From: Piromyces finnis
Taxonomy: Eukaryota > Neocallimastigomycota > Neocallimastigomycetes > Neocallimastigales > Neocallimastigaceae
Length of the DNA stretch: 64,000 bases
Direction: 5' to 3'
NCBI GenBank assembly: GCA_002104945.1
Contig: MCFH01000012.1
Location: 1-64,000, forward strand
The notes under the pieces are model-generated. The model was not told the DNA's origin and ran no database searches. It was given only the letters and a program-made list of their open reading frames with translations. Both the position numbers and the translations under genes were made by a program. Of the stretch, positions 33,859 to 49,835 are shown piece after piece (the first letter of the stretch is position 1; each line of letters starts with the position of its first letter).

Positions 33859-34150
33859 CTCAGTACCATGAGCTTAGTCCTAATAATTTTCCCTTAAAGA
33901 CTAACCAAGCATCCATTGCGCAATGCTTGGATTTAATTCTTCCTACTCTCTCAGTACCATGAGCATGAGTAGACCCCCTTGAGAAACTACATTTATTAAA
34001 TAAAATGAAGGCACGTTTCCAAGAGGGCACCAAGCATCCATTGCGCAATACTTGGATTTAATTCTTTCTACTCTCTCAGTACCATGAGCATGAGTAGACC
34101 CCCTTGAGAAACTACATTTATTAAATAAATGAAGGCACGTTCCCAAGAGA
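33859..34150. repeat. 125-bp tandem repeat with palindromic core
   Basis: Two full units and a partial one. Anchor words CTCAGTACCATGAGC start at about 33859 (partial unit), 33950 and 34075, and AAGCATCCATTGCGCAAT at 33907 and 34032, giving a period of 125. Each unit carries CCAAGCAT...ATGCTTGG arms (8 bp, 33905-33930) around the 12-bp palindrome CATTGCGCAATG; the second unit has one arm mismatch. It lies about 600-900 bp upstream of the retrotransposon start codon, where 5' promoter monomers are known in some other non-LTR elements. Open frames across it are products of the repetition. Confidence 0.85.
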
Positions 34151-34226
34151 GTCATAGAGCTACTAATGATAGGGATTGTTTTAGTAAGAAAAGCCGCGAG
34201 ACCCTCTACATATGGAACATGAGACC
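34151..34226. repeat. dispersed repeat, partial copy C
   Basis: Matches 7384-7457 with few differences, sharing CATAGAGCTACTAATGATA at the left and TATGGAACATGAGACC at the right, where both matches stop. Confidence 0.85.
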
Positions 34227-34664
34227 CCTTCTTATATCTAATAATAAAAAAAAATATAAAAGAATATAAATATAATAATTAAATTATACAAATATAATTT
34301 ATACATTCATACAAATATTTAAAATCTTTTTAATTTTTAATTATTTATAAACCTTTTTAAGGTTTTTTTATCACATTGAAAATTAAAAGAAAAATTAAAA
34401 AAACACACACACACACACACACACACACAAATAAAAAACTATTTTCTTTTATTTTGTTATATTTTTATTTTTTTTATTAAAATTTTATATTATTAATTCA
34501 TTTTTTTCCCTTCTTTTTTTGTTTATTTCCTTTTTTTTTTTTTCTATTCTTTAATATTTTTAATTTAAAACTTGTTTAATAGTTTTATAATCTTTATATT
34601 TAATTTATATAATGGTAACACAATTTATATGTACCATAACGATAATAATAAATTATTAACAAAT
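34227..34664. other. AT-rich DNA 3' of isocitrate dehydrogenase, with (CA)n
   Basis: Contains a (CA)n microsatellite at about 34403-34429 and T runs. It includes the isocitrate dehydrogenase 3' UTR. Confidence 0.55.
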
Positions 34665-36525
34665 TTAAGCACGGATGGAAGCTAACTTCTTGGCGATAGC
34701 ATCCATGAATTCTTCGGTGTTGACGTAGTGTTCACGCTTAAGGTCCTTACCGTGAATGGCAAGAGCTAAATCCTTGGTCATAACACCATCATCATCAATA
34801 ACGCTAATACATGCTTGTTCAACATCATCACAGAACTTCTTGAGTTCTTCATTACCATCTAACTTAGCACGATGAGCTAAACCACGAGACCAGGCGAAGA
34901 TACTGGCAATTGGGTTAGTACTGGTTTCTTCACCTTGTTGGTATCTACGGTAGTGTCTGGTAACGGTACCGTGAGCGGCTTCACTTTCGACAGTCTTACC
35001 ATCTGGAGTAACTAAGATGGAAGTCATAAGACCAAGAGAACCGAAACCTTGGGCAAGAATATCAGATTGAACATCACCATCGTAGTTCTTAGTAGCCCAA
35101 ACGAAACCACCTTCAGACTTGATAGTTTGAGCAACCATATCATCAATAAGTCTGTGTTCGTACCAGATACCGAGCTTTTCGAATTCGGCCTTGTATTCCT
35201 TTTCGTAGATTTCTTGGAAGATATCCTTGAATCTACCATCGTAAGCCTTTAAGATAGTGTTCTTAGTGGAAAGGTAGAGTGGTTGCTTCTTAGAAAGAGC
35301 CATTTGGAAGCAAGATTGAGCGAAACCTCTGATAGATTCATCAGTGTTGTACATACCCATACCAACACCAGTACCCTTGTAATTGAAGACATCGTAGGTA
35401 ATTGGTTCACTACCATCTTCTGGGGTAAAGACAATTTGGAATTTACCTGGACCTGGAGTAACGAAATCAGTAGCACGGTATTGGTCACCGAAAGCATGAC
35501 GACCAATAGTAATTGGCTTAGTCCAACCTGGAACAAGACGTGGGACTCTCTTAAGAACAATTGGAGCTCTGAAGACAGTACCACCGAGAATGTTACGAAT
35601 GGTACCGTTTGGAGACTTCCACATCTTCTTAAGGTTGAATTCTTTTTTATAAAAAGATTTCATTAATTATCTCTGTTATTATTGTTTCTATTCTATAACA
35701 ATAAAATACATACCCTTAACACGGGCTTCATCTGGAGTAATGGTGGCACACTTAATGGCAACACCACACTTCTTAGTAGCTTCAGCGGAATCAATAGTAA
35801 TTTGATCGTTAGTCTATTTATTTTTAATAAATATGGTTAAAAACTTTACTCTAAATATAATTTTTTAATAATTGATAAATATGTACTTCATCACGCTTTT
35901 GGATACTAAGATCATAGTATTGGATGTTTAAATCAACGTATGGGAAGATTAACTTTAAAATTATTTAATTAAATAAATGAAATTAATTACTTTAATCTTT
36001 ACTTTACTTTATCATACTAAAAATTAATAACTTACTTGTTCCTTAATCCTTTTATTTATTTAGATACAAAAAAATATATTTTTATTTAAAAAAATTAATA
36101 TTTTATAAATTATTTATATTGTATTTATATCTACAATGCTTACATCTTCCAGATGATTCTGGTCATTTCATCACCATCCATTTCAACAACTGGGTTTTCA
36201 ACCTTGATCTTGGCTAATTTTTAAAAATTATATAAAAACGCAAAATAATTATAAATAAAATATTTTTAATCATTTATAAAAAATTTAAACTTTTATGTAT
36301 TAATTATAATATCTTTTTATTATTTATTTTTTAATAAATTTAAATAAATATATTGCTTTATATTATTCTTTTTATTTTTTTTCTCAATAAATATATTTAT
36401 TTAATTCTTTCTTTTTTTTTTTTTTACTATTTAATATATTAAAATTATAACAAAATTTCGTTTTTATAATAATTATTATTTTGCTTTAATATTCATTGCT
36501 ACTATAAGAGATATTTACCAGCCAT
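34665..36525 (-). CDS. NADP-dependent isocitrate dehydrogenase (6 exons, 410 aa)
   Basis: Oxidatively decarboxylates isocitrate to 2-oxoglutarate, making NADPH. Exons in coding order: 36525-36519, 36213-36144, 36048-36036, 35952-35887, 35813-35714 and 35641-34665; phases agree throughout and give 410 residues, the usual eukaryotic homodimeric length. Visible motifs: [34 protein letters not shown] NYDGDVQSD, and [14 protein letters not shown] followed by [19 protein letters not shown], typical of the NADP enzyme. There is no N-terminal presequence and no SKL-type C-terminus, so it is probably cytosolic. Codon use is strongly biased to C/G-ending codons, a sign of high expression. The first coding exon is only 7 nt (ATGGCTG) and exon 3 only 13 nt. 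Function is secure; the two tiny exons are inferred from splice signals and the conserved N-terminus. Confidence 0.95.
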
Positions 36526-37714
36526 TTTGAATAATTAATTTACTATAATAATTAAAGTAAAAAAAATGTAGTAAAGATTTTAAAATTTTCGGCTTATCTT
36601 TTCCTTTATATACTCTCCAAAAAAAAAAAAAATTTAAGGATTATTATTAATTTTGATATAATTATTTTTAACCAATAATTTTCGAAACATTTTTTATAAA
36701 ATCTATCCAATCGTTTATTGGTCCATATTCCAAAAGATATAAATGATGAAGATAAATTTTGTAGTATCAAAAATTATTATTATTAATAAATAATTAATAA
36801 ATAAATAAATAAATAAATAAATAGTTAATAAAAGATAAATAATAACATTTTTATAATTAATAATAAATAAATAAGTAAACAGAAAAGAGATTTAATTCCT
36901 TTTACTTTTTATAATCTATTCTTTTTTTGAAAGGAAAAAGGTTTTTATCATAAATATAAAAGTTTGGTTAAAACTATAAAAAGGTTCTATAAACCAATCG
37001 GATATCACTTTTATTTATAATTAAAAGAGTTTTTTAGTTTCATTATCAATATAAAAATAAATTTATTTGGAGTATTAATTAAATAGATAAATAATTAATT
37101 GATTAAATAAATAATCAAATTTAATACATCGTGTATACGTTATATTGATATCGTACAAAATGTATTTTAAATGATTTTATAAAGAAAAAAAACCTGCCTT
37201 TTTATTATTAAAATGTAAAGTGAAATTGAACTTTATTTCTTTTATATTAAAAAAAAAAAAAAAGAAATAATATTCTTTAACCATAATAATATAAAGATAA
37301 AAAAAATATTATAATTATATAAATAATTTTTATTTATTTTTTTTTTAAAGTTTTATAGTTTTTTTTTTTTTCAAAAACATAATCTTTATGTTTTTTATAA
37401 TCTATATTTTTAATTATTTTTATTATAAGAAAAAAAGTCAAACATTGTTTTTTTTTTAAAAAAAATATAAAATAAATAAAAAGATATAAACTTTTTATCA
37501 TCAAAATATTTTATACTTTTAAAAAAAATAATTTTCTTCTATATAAAGAGTTCTTTAATATATAAAAGTCTTTTATATATATAATATTTACTATATTTAC
37601 TTATATTTCTAATATAAATTAAAATAAGATATGTAAATAATAAAGTATATATTATAAACATTATAATAATTAGATAGTCTCTAAAAAGAAAAATTAAAAA
37701 AGAAAAGAAAAAAG
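36526..37714. other. AT-rich intergenic DNA
   Basis: Contains the isocitrate dehydrogenase promoter on the left, an (AAAT)n run near 36795-36825, and the 3' UTR of the phosphodiesterase on the right. No gene is visible. Confidence 0.55.
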
Positions 37715-39365
37715 TTAATTAACATTTAAAACGGATGAAATTCCATAATGATCTAGAATAAATAAGTATTTAAATAATGAGATTAGTTAATAAGGTGTTT
37801 TTTTTTTTTTTTTAATTATTATTATTAATTAAATTAATAAATATATCATATATATTATTAAATTGTGTACCTGAAAGTTGTGTGTATTCTCTAGATGAAG
37901 TTAAAAATTTATTAACTTGAGTTCTTTCAGTATTGACTGTAATGTCGATTTTAGATTCCTTCTCCTTTTCATTATTATATTGGGAATTTGATGAATAATT
38001 GTTATTTGGATTAGTATTGTCTTTGTGTTCCATCAAGAATAAATAATCAACTGAAAGGCAAGTCCATAATGAACTTGTAGATGTTAATATTGTTTCTGTT
38101 GGTTTCATGGTTTCAAATGATTCAACATCACCCTTGGTAATTGGATGTTTACCATAAGATTCATAAACTAAATCTGTAACCTTGTATCTTGGAACAGTGT
38201 CTGTAAATTTCTTATTTCCTCCAATGACTTTACTTACAGTATTCATTCCACCATTTTGACTTTTACTAGCTGTGGAAACTGTTGTTGTATCATGATGATT
38301 AATAACAGCTACCCATTCACCTGCTAAAATCTTTTTCATCAATATATATTCTTCACTATCATTTCCATTTTTAAAGGAACGGCGACTATTAACATTCATA
38401 TCACCAGCTAATAAAATTGGACCATTACTATTTTCAGTACATGAATCTATAAATGATTTTAAAGCCATTAATTGTTTACATCTAGTGACAACTAAGGCAT
38501 CTGATAAATTTACACCTTCCGTATTATTTGTATTACTAATACCGGATTGAAGATGGGTATTAAATAAATTTATTTCTTTATTTGGTGAACAAAGAATTCT
38601 GGCGTATAATGCACCCTTGGAATAAAATCTAGTTTATGTTTATTGATGGAAAAAAGAAAAATTATAAATAATAATTTTTTTTTAAATTATTGATGCATTA
38701 TATAAATATTATAAAAAAAAAAGAGAACAAGATTATTATTAATTTATTATTAATTACCTATCAGTCTTAATTCCTCTTTTAAATGTTAATCTTTCACTTT
38801 TAATAATTGGATATCTACTAATAATTACAAGACCACTATCAATAGAAGTGTTTAATAAATTCTTTGAAGACAAAGTTAACGAATATTCAAAACCAGCATT
38901 TTTAGCATAAGCTAAAAATTTAGATTGTCTAGAAGAACCATAAGCAAAGAATTCCTGTAAACAGATGATATCAAATGAATGAATAACTCTTTCACAGAAA
39001 TAAGCTAAACGCATGGCTTTATGATCAGAATCATTGTTCTTAATACCTGGTGGTCTTAAAAAGATATTGAAAGATAAGATTCTTATACTCTTTTTACCAT
39101 TAATAAAGTATGGTGAAACAGGTGGAATTGATGCAAGTATTTGCTTTAATGTTTTTTCACCTTCAACATTATTTTCTTGGTTTTGAATGGATTGTGATTC
39201 CTTTTTCTTTACATCACTTTTATTTGCACTTTTATTGATATTTTCATTTACATTGGATTCATAGGATTGATTGCTTTTATTTTCATTTTTTTCTACTATA
39301 TTTTTATTATAGTTTGAATTTGAATTAACGATATCGCCATTTTCATTAGTGTCAAATTGTAAGAT
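37715..39365 (-). CDS. neutral sphingomyelinase-like phosphodiesterase (at least 3 exons, 5' end unresolved)
   Basis: Endonuclease/exonuclease/phosphatase fold, closest to neutral sphingomyelinases, which split sphingomyelin or related inositol lipids to ceramide. Exons in coding order: 39365-38758, 38628-37871 and 37752-37715 (467 residues). Motifs: ILSFNIFLRPPGIKNN, CLQEFFAYGS with the metal-binding Glu, GLVIISRYPI, NTHLQSG, LLAGDMNVNSRR and WTCLSVDYLF. The final 13-codon exon supplies SDHYGISSVLN, the catalytic Asp-His; without that splice the frame runs on to a nonsense tail. An Asn/Lys-rich segment precedes the catalytic domain. No in-frame ATG precedes the conserved ILSFN block, so a 5' exon is missing; the first Met (39014) lies inside the domain. 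It may be spliced to the upstream kinase gene. Lipid substrate is inferred from family. Confidence 0.8.
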
Positions 39366-39755
39366 CTGTTTTAAATAATAATAAAAATTAAAAGGATAAA
39401 ATTATTAATGATTAATATATATTAAAATAGTTATATTATTATAATTCAAAAATAGCAACTAAAACAATAATTAATATTTTATGAATTCATAATAATGTTT
39501 AAAAAGATTAAAGTAAATAGATACTTTTAATAATTATTAATAAAAAGAAATTAAAAAATAAATTAAAAAAAAAAAAAACATAAATAGTGGTATTGATAAT
39601 TTAATGATATTTTTGATTTTAGCTTGTAAAAATTTTAAAAATATTTTGATAATAACTGAAAGTTTGTATTTTTTAAGTTATTTTGTTTTCATTCATTTTA
39701 TGAGGGTTTTTTTTTTTTGTAATTATGAAATTTTCTCTTATAAGAACTTTAACTT
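39366..39755. other. 390-bp gap between kinase and phosphodiesterase
   Basis: Candidate ATGs on the minus strand each meet a stop within a few codons and offer no phase-0 donor, so no first exon for the phosphodiesterase could be placed here. It begins, on the minus strand, just after the kinase stop. Confidence 0.5.
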
Positions 39756-43233
<3,478 letters not shown>

Positions 43234-44987
43234 TTTTTTTCTTGAATATTTTTTTTTAATTAATTATTATTAACTTTAAAGTTTGTGATATTATTTAATT
43301 ATATTTATATATTTTGTATATATAAATATATATAATCTTTTATATATTTTTTATATTTATTTTTCTAATTTATCTTTATTATTTTGGATCATTTAAAAAA
43401 AAAAAAAAAGAGTATAATTAAATATATGTATATATAGAATATGTTAGTATATTAATGATATAAAAAGATGATATTTTTTTGCTATACAATATATTTTCTT
43501 AACAGAAAAACCATATATATTTATATAAATAATAAAAATTTATTCTATATAAAAAAGTAAAATATCATATTGGTATATAAAATGAAATCTATTTTTATTT
43601 AAATCCTATAAAATCTATTTTTAATTAAATTAAATTATAATTAAATCTTTTATTACAAAATGGTGATATTTTTATCTATCTTCATATAATATTCATAATA
43701 TTGGTATACTTTATTGATGAATGGTATTTTCTTTTTTTTTTTTTATGTAAATCTTAAAATATTTGAATTATATATCGAATAAAATTATTACTGAATGTAT
43801 CTTTTATTAGGATAGAAATTTTTAAAATTAATTTGTTTAATAGATCTTTAAAAATGGTAGATACTTTATTCTTTTTTTTTTAACTATTAATAATAATTAA
43901 ATAAAAATTATATTTATGAATATTTGAAGAATGTTTTGTAAGTACGAATGATAAATATTATTCTCTGTTGAGTGTTATTTTAATCATGGTTTTATTTTTA
44001 TTTCATTTTATTTTTTTTCTTATATTATTATTCGTTTGAATTTGATTTCAGTATAACATCTATAGGTAACTTTTATTTATATACTTATGTATATCTATAA
44101 ATTTTATATATGTTTTTATTACCATCAATATAAGAAGAATAATCGAGGAGTATTAATTAACAATTAATTAATCTTTCACAATAATAAATATAAAAATAAT
44201 TAAATGAATTTATATATTTTTATTAATTTAATATAGAAAAAAAAACTAGTCAAAATCCTTGAAAAAAAAAAAAAAAAAAAAAAAACGAAAAAGAAAGAAC
44301 AAAAAGTTAACTATATATATTATGGAATGAGAATTTTATTAATTCAATATTAAACCATAATACAAATTTTATTTCATATTAATAAAAAGTAATTAATTAT
44401 GAAGTCACAGTTTTTCTCATCTATGCAATAAATAAAATTGTATAATTAAAAAAATGAATTAATGAAAAAAATTACTATAATTCAATGATTAACCTTTTCC
44501 AATTTTATTTTTAAATAATTATAGAATTTTTTTATGCTAATAATTATAATTAAAAAAGTTTTATTCTTTTATCTATATTATTATTATTACCATGATTATA
44601 TTTATAATTATAATTAAATATAGAATTATAATTAAATAATTAATTATATTTTTTTTTAAAATTTCTTATAAAAAAGCCCAATTAAAAAAAACATTAGTTA
44701 ATAAATTGATAATTATTATTAACTTTAATTCATAAAGTATAGAAGGATTTAAAAACTTTAAAATTAAAGGTTTTTTTTTCATATCGACCGCTGTTATAAT
44801 AAAAATCTAAAATCTATTTACATAATTTTAATGATTACTATTAATTAGGATTGCCTTTTTTAAAGTTTTTTGCATATTGATTTTTTATATTAATGCCAAA
44901 ATTTACTGCTGGTGTCAATCAATAAATGAATAAATTAAAAAAAGACTATTTATAAAATATTTTAATTTTTTCTAAAAAGAAAACCAA

Positions 44988-45068
<81 letters not shown>

Positions 45069-46489
45069 TAGAAGTGATACAGTACTTTTAATTGCATGAT
45101 ATATTTAATAATGGACCATGTTAATTTAATTAAAATACTTCCTATACTTATTATATGTATATAGTATGATAGGATTATCCATTTATAATTTTTAATAGCA
45201 TAATCATATAATTATACAATTGTATAATTTGAATAGAATAATTTTAATGAATATATTTTTAAATGTAAACTTTATTGTATTTTAATTTTTTTAAAAACGA
45301 AAAAATAACCTATTAAATATTTACATATTATATATACAGATTATAAGATTTAATAAAATTTCAATATAACATACTTTTTATTTATTTACACTTGAAATGT
45401 ATGAATAATAATGTTCACAATGCATGTTTTTATTTATTAATTAAAAAGTTCTTAATTATAAAGATATGCATATGCATTTAATTAAAACGTTCATCTTTAC
45501 AAAATTTTATTTAAAAAAAAATTTGCATAAATAAATAATCAAGTAGTTGTATAAATTATATTTTAATTTTTACTCTTAAGGAATATCTATTTTTTTAGTT
45601 GTTATATAAATAAAAAAAGAAATAAATTCTCTTATTTTCTGTTTTAATTTAACCTATATTTTTAATTATGAAAGATGGAATAATAATAATAATAATAATA
45701 ATAATACATCAATAACCAAATTAGAATTAACATTATTTACAAAAACATAGTTTTAAAATTTATTCAATAATTTTTTGAATTTAATTTCTTAATTTTTTAT
45801 TTATCCCTTTATTTATTACTTTTATATATATATATATTTATTACTATCATTATTGTAATTTATATTAGAATTATGTTTTATTTTAATAATAATAAAATAA
45901 TAAGATAAAATAAATAAATAAATAAAAAAAAAAGGTCTAAAAATTAAAATTAAAATTAACTTTTCAATAATGGGATACATTATTAATTAACTTTTAAAAA
46001 TAATTTTCTTTAATATTTACAAATTAAAATGGATTGTCTCCATATATAATAATCATAATAATCAAAAACAAACTAAAAAAGTTTAAGTATATTCATTCAT
46101 TTATTCATTATTATTATGAAGTCTCTGCTTATTATTGATGTTTAATATTGTTATTATGAAATGTCTATTTATTTTTTAATGTTGATCATTGTTGAATAAA
46201 ATAAAATATTCAAATATAAATAAATTATATTGATAAGAGTCATCATTATATGTTATAATTATTAATTTATACCTGAATGTTTTTAAAAATAAAGAAAAAA
46301 GTAATAAAAATATTGAAATATTGAATTCTATATTACATTTGTTTTTATTTTTTTTTAAAAAAAAAATAAAAATTGACTAAATTGAATATCCAATAAACTA
46401 CTAATAAAAATAAAAGATTTTTTAATTTGTTTTTTTGTTAAATAATTCATATTAAATGATTATTTAAAGAAATAGAAAAGTAGTATAAA
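43234..46489. other. 3.2-kb AT-rich gene-free stretch
   Basis: No reading frame, RNA gene or repeat fragment is recognisable on either strand. Contains the kinase promoter on its left, a long A run near 44260-44285 and an (AAT)n tract. Confidence 0.55.
44990..45068. repeat. (AAT)n microsatellite
   Basis: About 26 uninterrupted AAT units in otherwise gene-free DNA. Confidence 0.97.
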
Positions 46490-47860
46490 TTAGCTGGAAA
46501 TTATTATATTTGGTTGGTTGAATTTATCTATACTTTTTTCAATTTCTTTCAATTGCTCTTCAAGTTTTGATTTCCTTTTTCATTTAAACAATATATAAAA
46601 TATGATAATATTAATAATAATAGATATTTTAAAAATATAAAAAAATTTAAAAAATATAACCCTATATTATCTAAATATAATTTATAATAATATAGATTTA
46701 ACTATATAATTATGTATATATAATTATCAATTATTTTTTTTTTTACCTTTTAACTTTTGCACAGGTATCTAAAACTAAAGAAATTGATTTATATTCATTA
46801 GATAATAAATCGTAATTCTTTTTAAGACCACTTAAAATTTTTAATCTTTCTCCTTCAGGAAGTTTAATCATTCTTGGTCTATTATATTGTCGATAATAAG
46901 CATTGGTATCATCATTGGAAAGATAATTGGATGAAGTACGTTGCATTCTTTTACTAAAATCATGTGGTTGTTTCATTAATTCTTGACTTTTTGATTTATT
47001 TTTTTTCATTTCTTTAATATATTCTGGTATTAATCCGTAATCTTTCTTTTTTAAATAATTAATATTTGGATTTGTTTTTGAATGTGAATCTGGTTTCTTT
47101 GGAACTAGAACAATATAATAAAGTAAAATAAGAAAATATTTTATAATGATTAGGTTTTATTAGAGATTTAATTAGAAAGTGAGAATCATTTCATTAATGT
47201 TATTTTTTTAATAATATTAATATGATAATAAATAATTTATATATATTATATATTTAATTGAGTCTTTACTTGAATTATCATTTGCAATAATATTATTTTT
47301 AATATAATTTTTTGATTCGTGTTTTAATAATAATCCTGGACTTTTTGGTAAAAGAGGTTTAATGTTTTTACTAGATGTTGAATGTGTGTTATATTTAACT
47401 TTATAAAAGTTAGCAAGCATATTAATGATACCGGATTATGGATAAAATTAAAATAAAAAAATAATTCAATAAAAAGATAATTTATATTAAAATAAAAAAT
47501 GAATATAAATATTTTTTTAAAAAAAAAAAGAAAAAGAAATATATATAATTATTATAATTATTATTTCATACCATTTTTTTCATGTTTCTCTTTTTCATAT
47601 TTATTTCTTTCACCTTTTTTTAGATATTTACTTGGATTCACTGATTCACTTTTAATTTTTTTTCCGCCAGATTTAAAATTTTTATATTCTTCTTTTGCCT
47701 TATCAGCATATTTAGATTTATATAATTTTTTTGATCCAGAATTCTTTTTTAAACTACTCGAACTTTGAGAGCATAATGCTACATACCGATAAACACTTTC
47801 ATCTAACGGATCTTCAGGTATATATTGTCTTTGATAATAATGATCAACGTATGATGTCAT
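46490..47860 (-). CDS. ENKUR: enkurin (4 exons, 286 aa)
   Basis: Enkurin is an axonemal protein; in animals it binds TRPC channels and calmodulin and is one of the microtubule inner proteins of cilia. Exons in coding order: 47860-47572, 47398-47270, 47104-46747 and 46574-46490; 286 residues against about 256 in mammals. The N-terminus has ESVYRYV, like the animal ESIYNLI-type opening. The middle has basic Lys-rich and Pro-containing stretches (VPKKPD-like IPKKPD), then KKKDYGLIPEYI. The C-terminal enkurin domain reads LPEGERLKILSGLKKNYDL, then SLVLDTCAKVKRKSKLEEQL, then KEIEKSIDKF. It implies a flagellated life stage (zoospores). Family assignment is strong; intron borders are inferred from phase and the continuity of the domain. 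Confidence 0.88.
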
Positions 47861-48575
47861 TTTTTTTTTCTTTTCTATATTAAAAAACTATTAAAACAAT
47901 TATTTATATATATATTTTTTTATAGATATATATTCATTATAATAATAATATTATATTACTATATGATATATTTTATTTTTAAAATATAATAAATTATATC
48001 TTTTTTTTTTTTTTTTTTTTTTTTTTTATATTATTAACTATTTTAATTTTAAATATAATAAGAGATGAAAATAAAAAAGAAAGAATTATTCAATTCCAAT
48101 AACGTATATAGAAATATAATAATAAAAAAATAAACAAATTCATTTAAAATAAACTTTTAAAATAAAATTTATTTTAAACTTTTTAAAATCATATTAAAAA
48201 TTTTAAATTTTCGAATTCATTCATTTTATTTCATTCATTCATTATAAAGAATTAACTAAAAAGTTTTTTTTTTTTTTTTTAAATAAAATATGCATGGATA
48301 ATTTTGTTTTTATTTATTTAATTATTATTCATTTACTTATTTATTTTTTTTATTATTATTATTTTCCAAAAATAGAGGTTTACACTCTATAATGTTTTTT
48401 TTTTTTTTTTTTTCTTCTTCTTAATTCATCAAAATAATAACCGTATCTTTAGTTTTATTTCATTTATAACACTTTCAGTAATTTATAAATAAATGATGTT
48501 GAGTAAATAACAACTAAATTAACTAAAAAAAAAGAGGTTTTTTATTATAATAAAAAAAAATTATCTTTTTTTTTT
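47861..48575. other. AT-rich intergenic DNA between enkurin and UBAP1
   Basis: Promoter side of enkurin and 3' UTR of UBAP1. Long T runs (about 47999-48027 and 48398-48413) are the only visible structure. Confidence 0.55.
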
Positions 48576-49740
48576 CTAAGTTGATTTTGTTAGATGATCA
48601 ATAGCAGCTTCTCTATCATTTTCACTAAATATAAGTGCTTCTTTAATTGCCTCTTGTTCGAAACCCATTTCTAATAATTCCATAAAGGCAGTTAAGAATT
48701 TTTCACATTTTTCTCTATTAAAACTGTACAAATAGATGGCAATTTCAATATATTTTGGTTGAAATCCTCTACCTTCCAAATAGGAATGAAGCATAACATA
48801 GTCTATAATCTTTTTAATTTTTTTTTAAAATATATATAAATGTTTATATATAAATATTAATTTTTATTGATATTTTAAAACTCTAATTTATTTTTTAAAA
48901 AAAAAGATGATTTTTTTTATCTTTTATTATAATAATTTGATATTAATTTATATTTAAAACTACCTTTTGCTTATCATTTCCATAATACTTCATACCATTC
49001 AACACAAGTTCTCTTTTAAAACCCATATCTACAACAGAATTAACGAGAGGCTATAAAAATAGATATAAAATGTAAAAGGTTAAAATTTATTTTTAAAATT
49101 ATATTGCTTCATAAATGTGCCATACGCATATATATATATTTAAAAATCAATATTAAATAAAAAAATATATACATACATCACTTTGGCTAGAAGTTGGAAT
49201 ATTAATATCTTGTGGGTTTGGTCTTGATGGTATAGGAGGAGGTGTTGCATTTGAATATGGAGTATTACCATAGTATGATGATCTTGGTCTTGGCATACTT
49301 TGTCCATAATTAACTGGTGGTTCATTAGGATTTGGATTTGGATTGTTATATTGAGAACTACCGTACATAGAATATGAATACATTTGAGGTGGTACAGGTG
49401 GTTGATAGCCTTGGTTCATTGGTGGATAACTAGAGGGGGGAGGATGAATTGGTTGTACTGGTGGTTGATAGGTTGTTGAATAGCTCATAGTTGACTGTGC
49501 ACTTAATGATGGTGAAGAAGTATTAGTATTTGCTGGTATATTAGAATTATTTAGGTGTGGTGAATTAGTAATATTATTGGTAGTATTATTTGGGTAATTA
49601 TTTGTTTGAGAACATGATAAGTCGCTCATTTCCATTTGTAATTGTAATAATTCATCTTTATTACTTTTTGATTTATCCCATGGATCGAGAGGTGGTACAT
49701 CTTCAAATTCAGAGACAATGTTTGCTTTTTCTTTGCCCTA

Positions 49741-49835
<95 letters not shown>

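Noticed and set aside
33860..34155. Two small minus-strand frames with near-identical sequence
   Set aside because: They are products of the 125-bp tandem repeat; the repetition, not protein function, explains the similarity.
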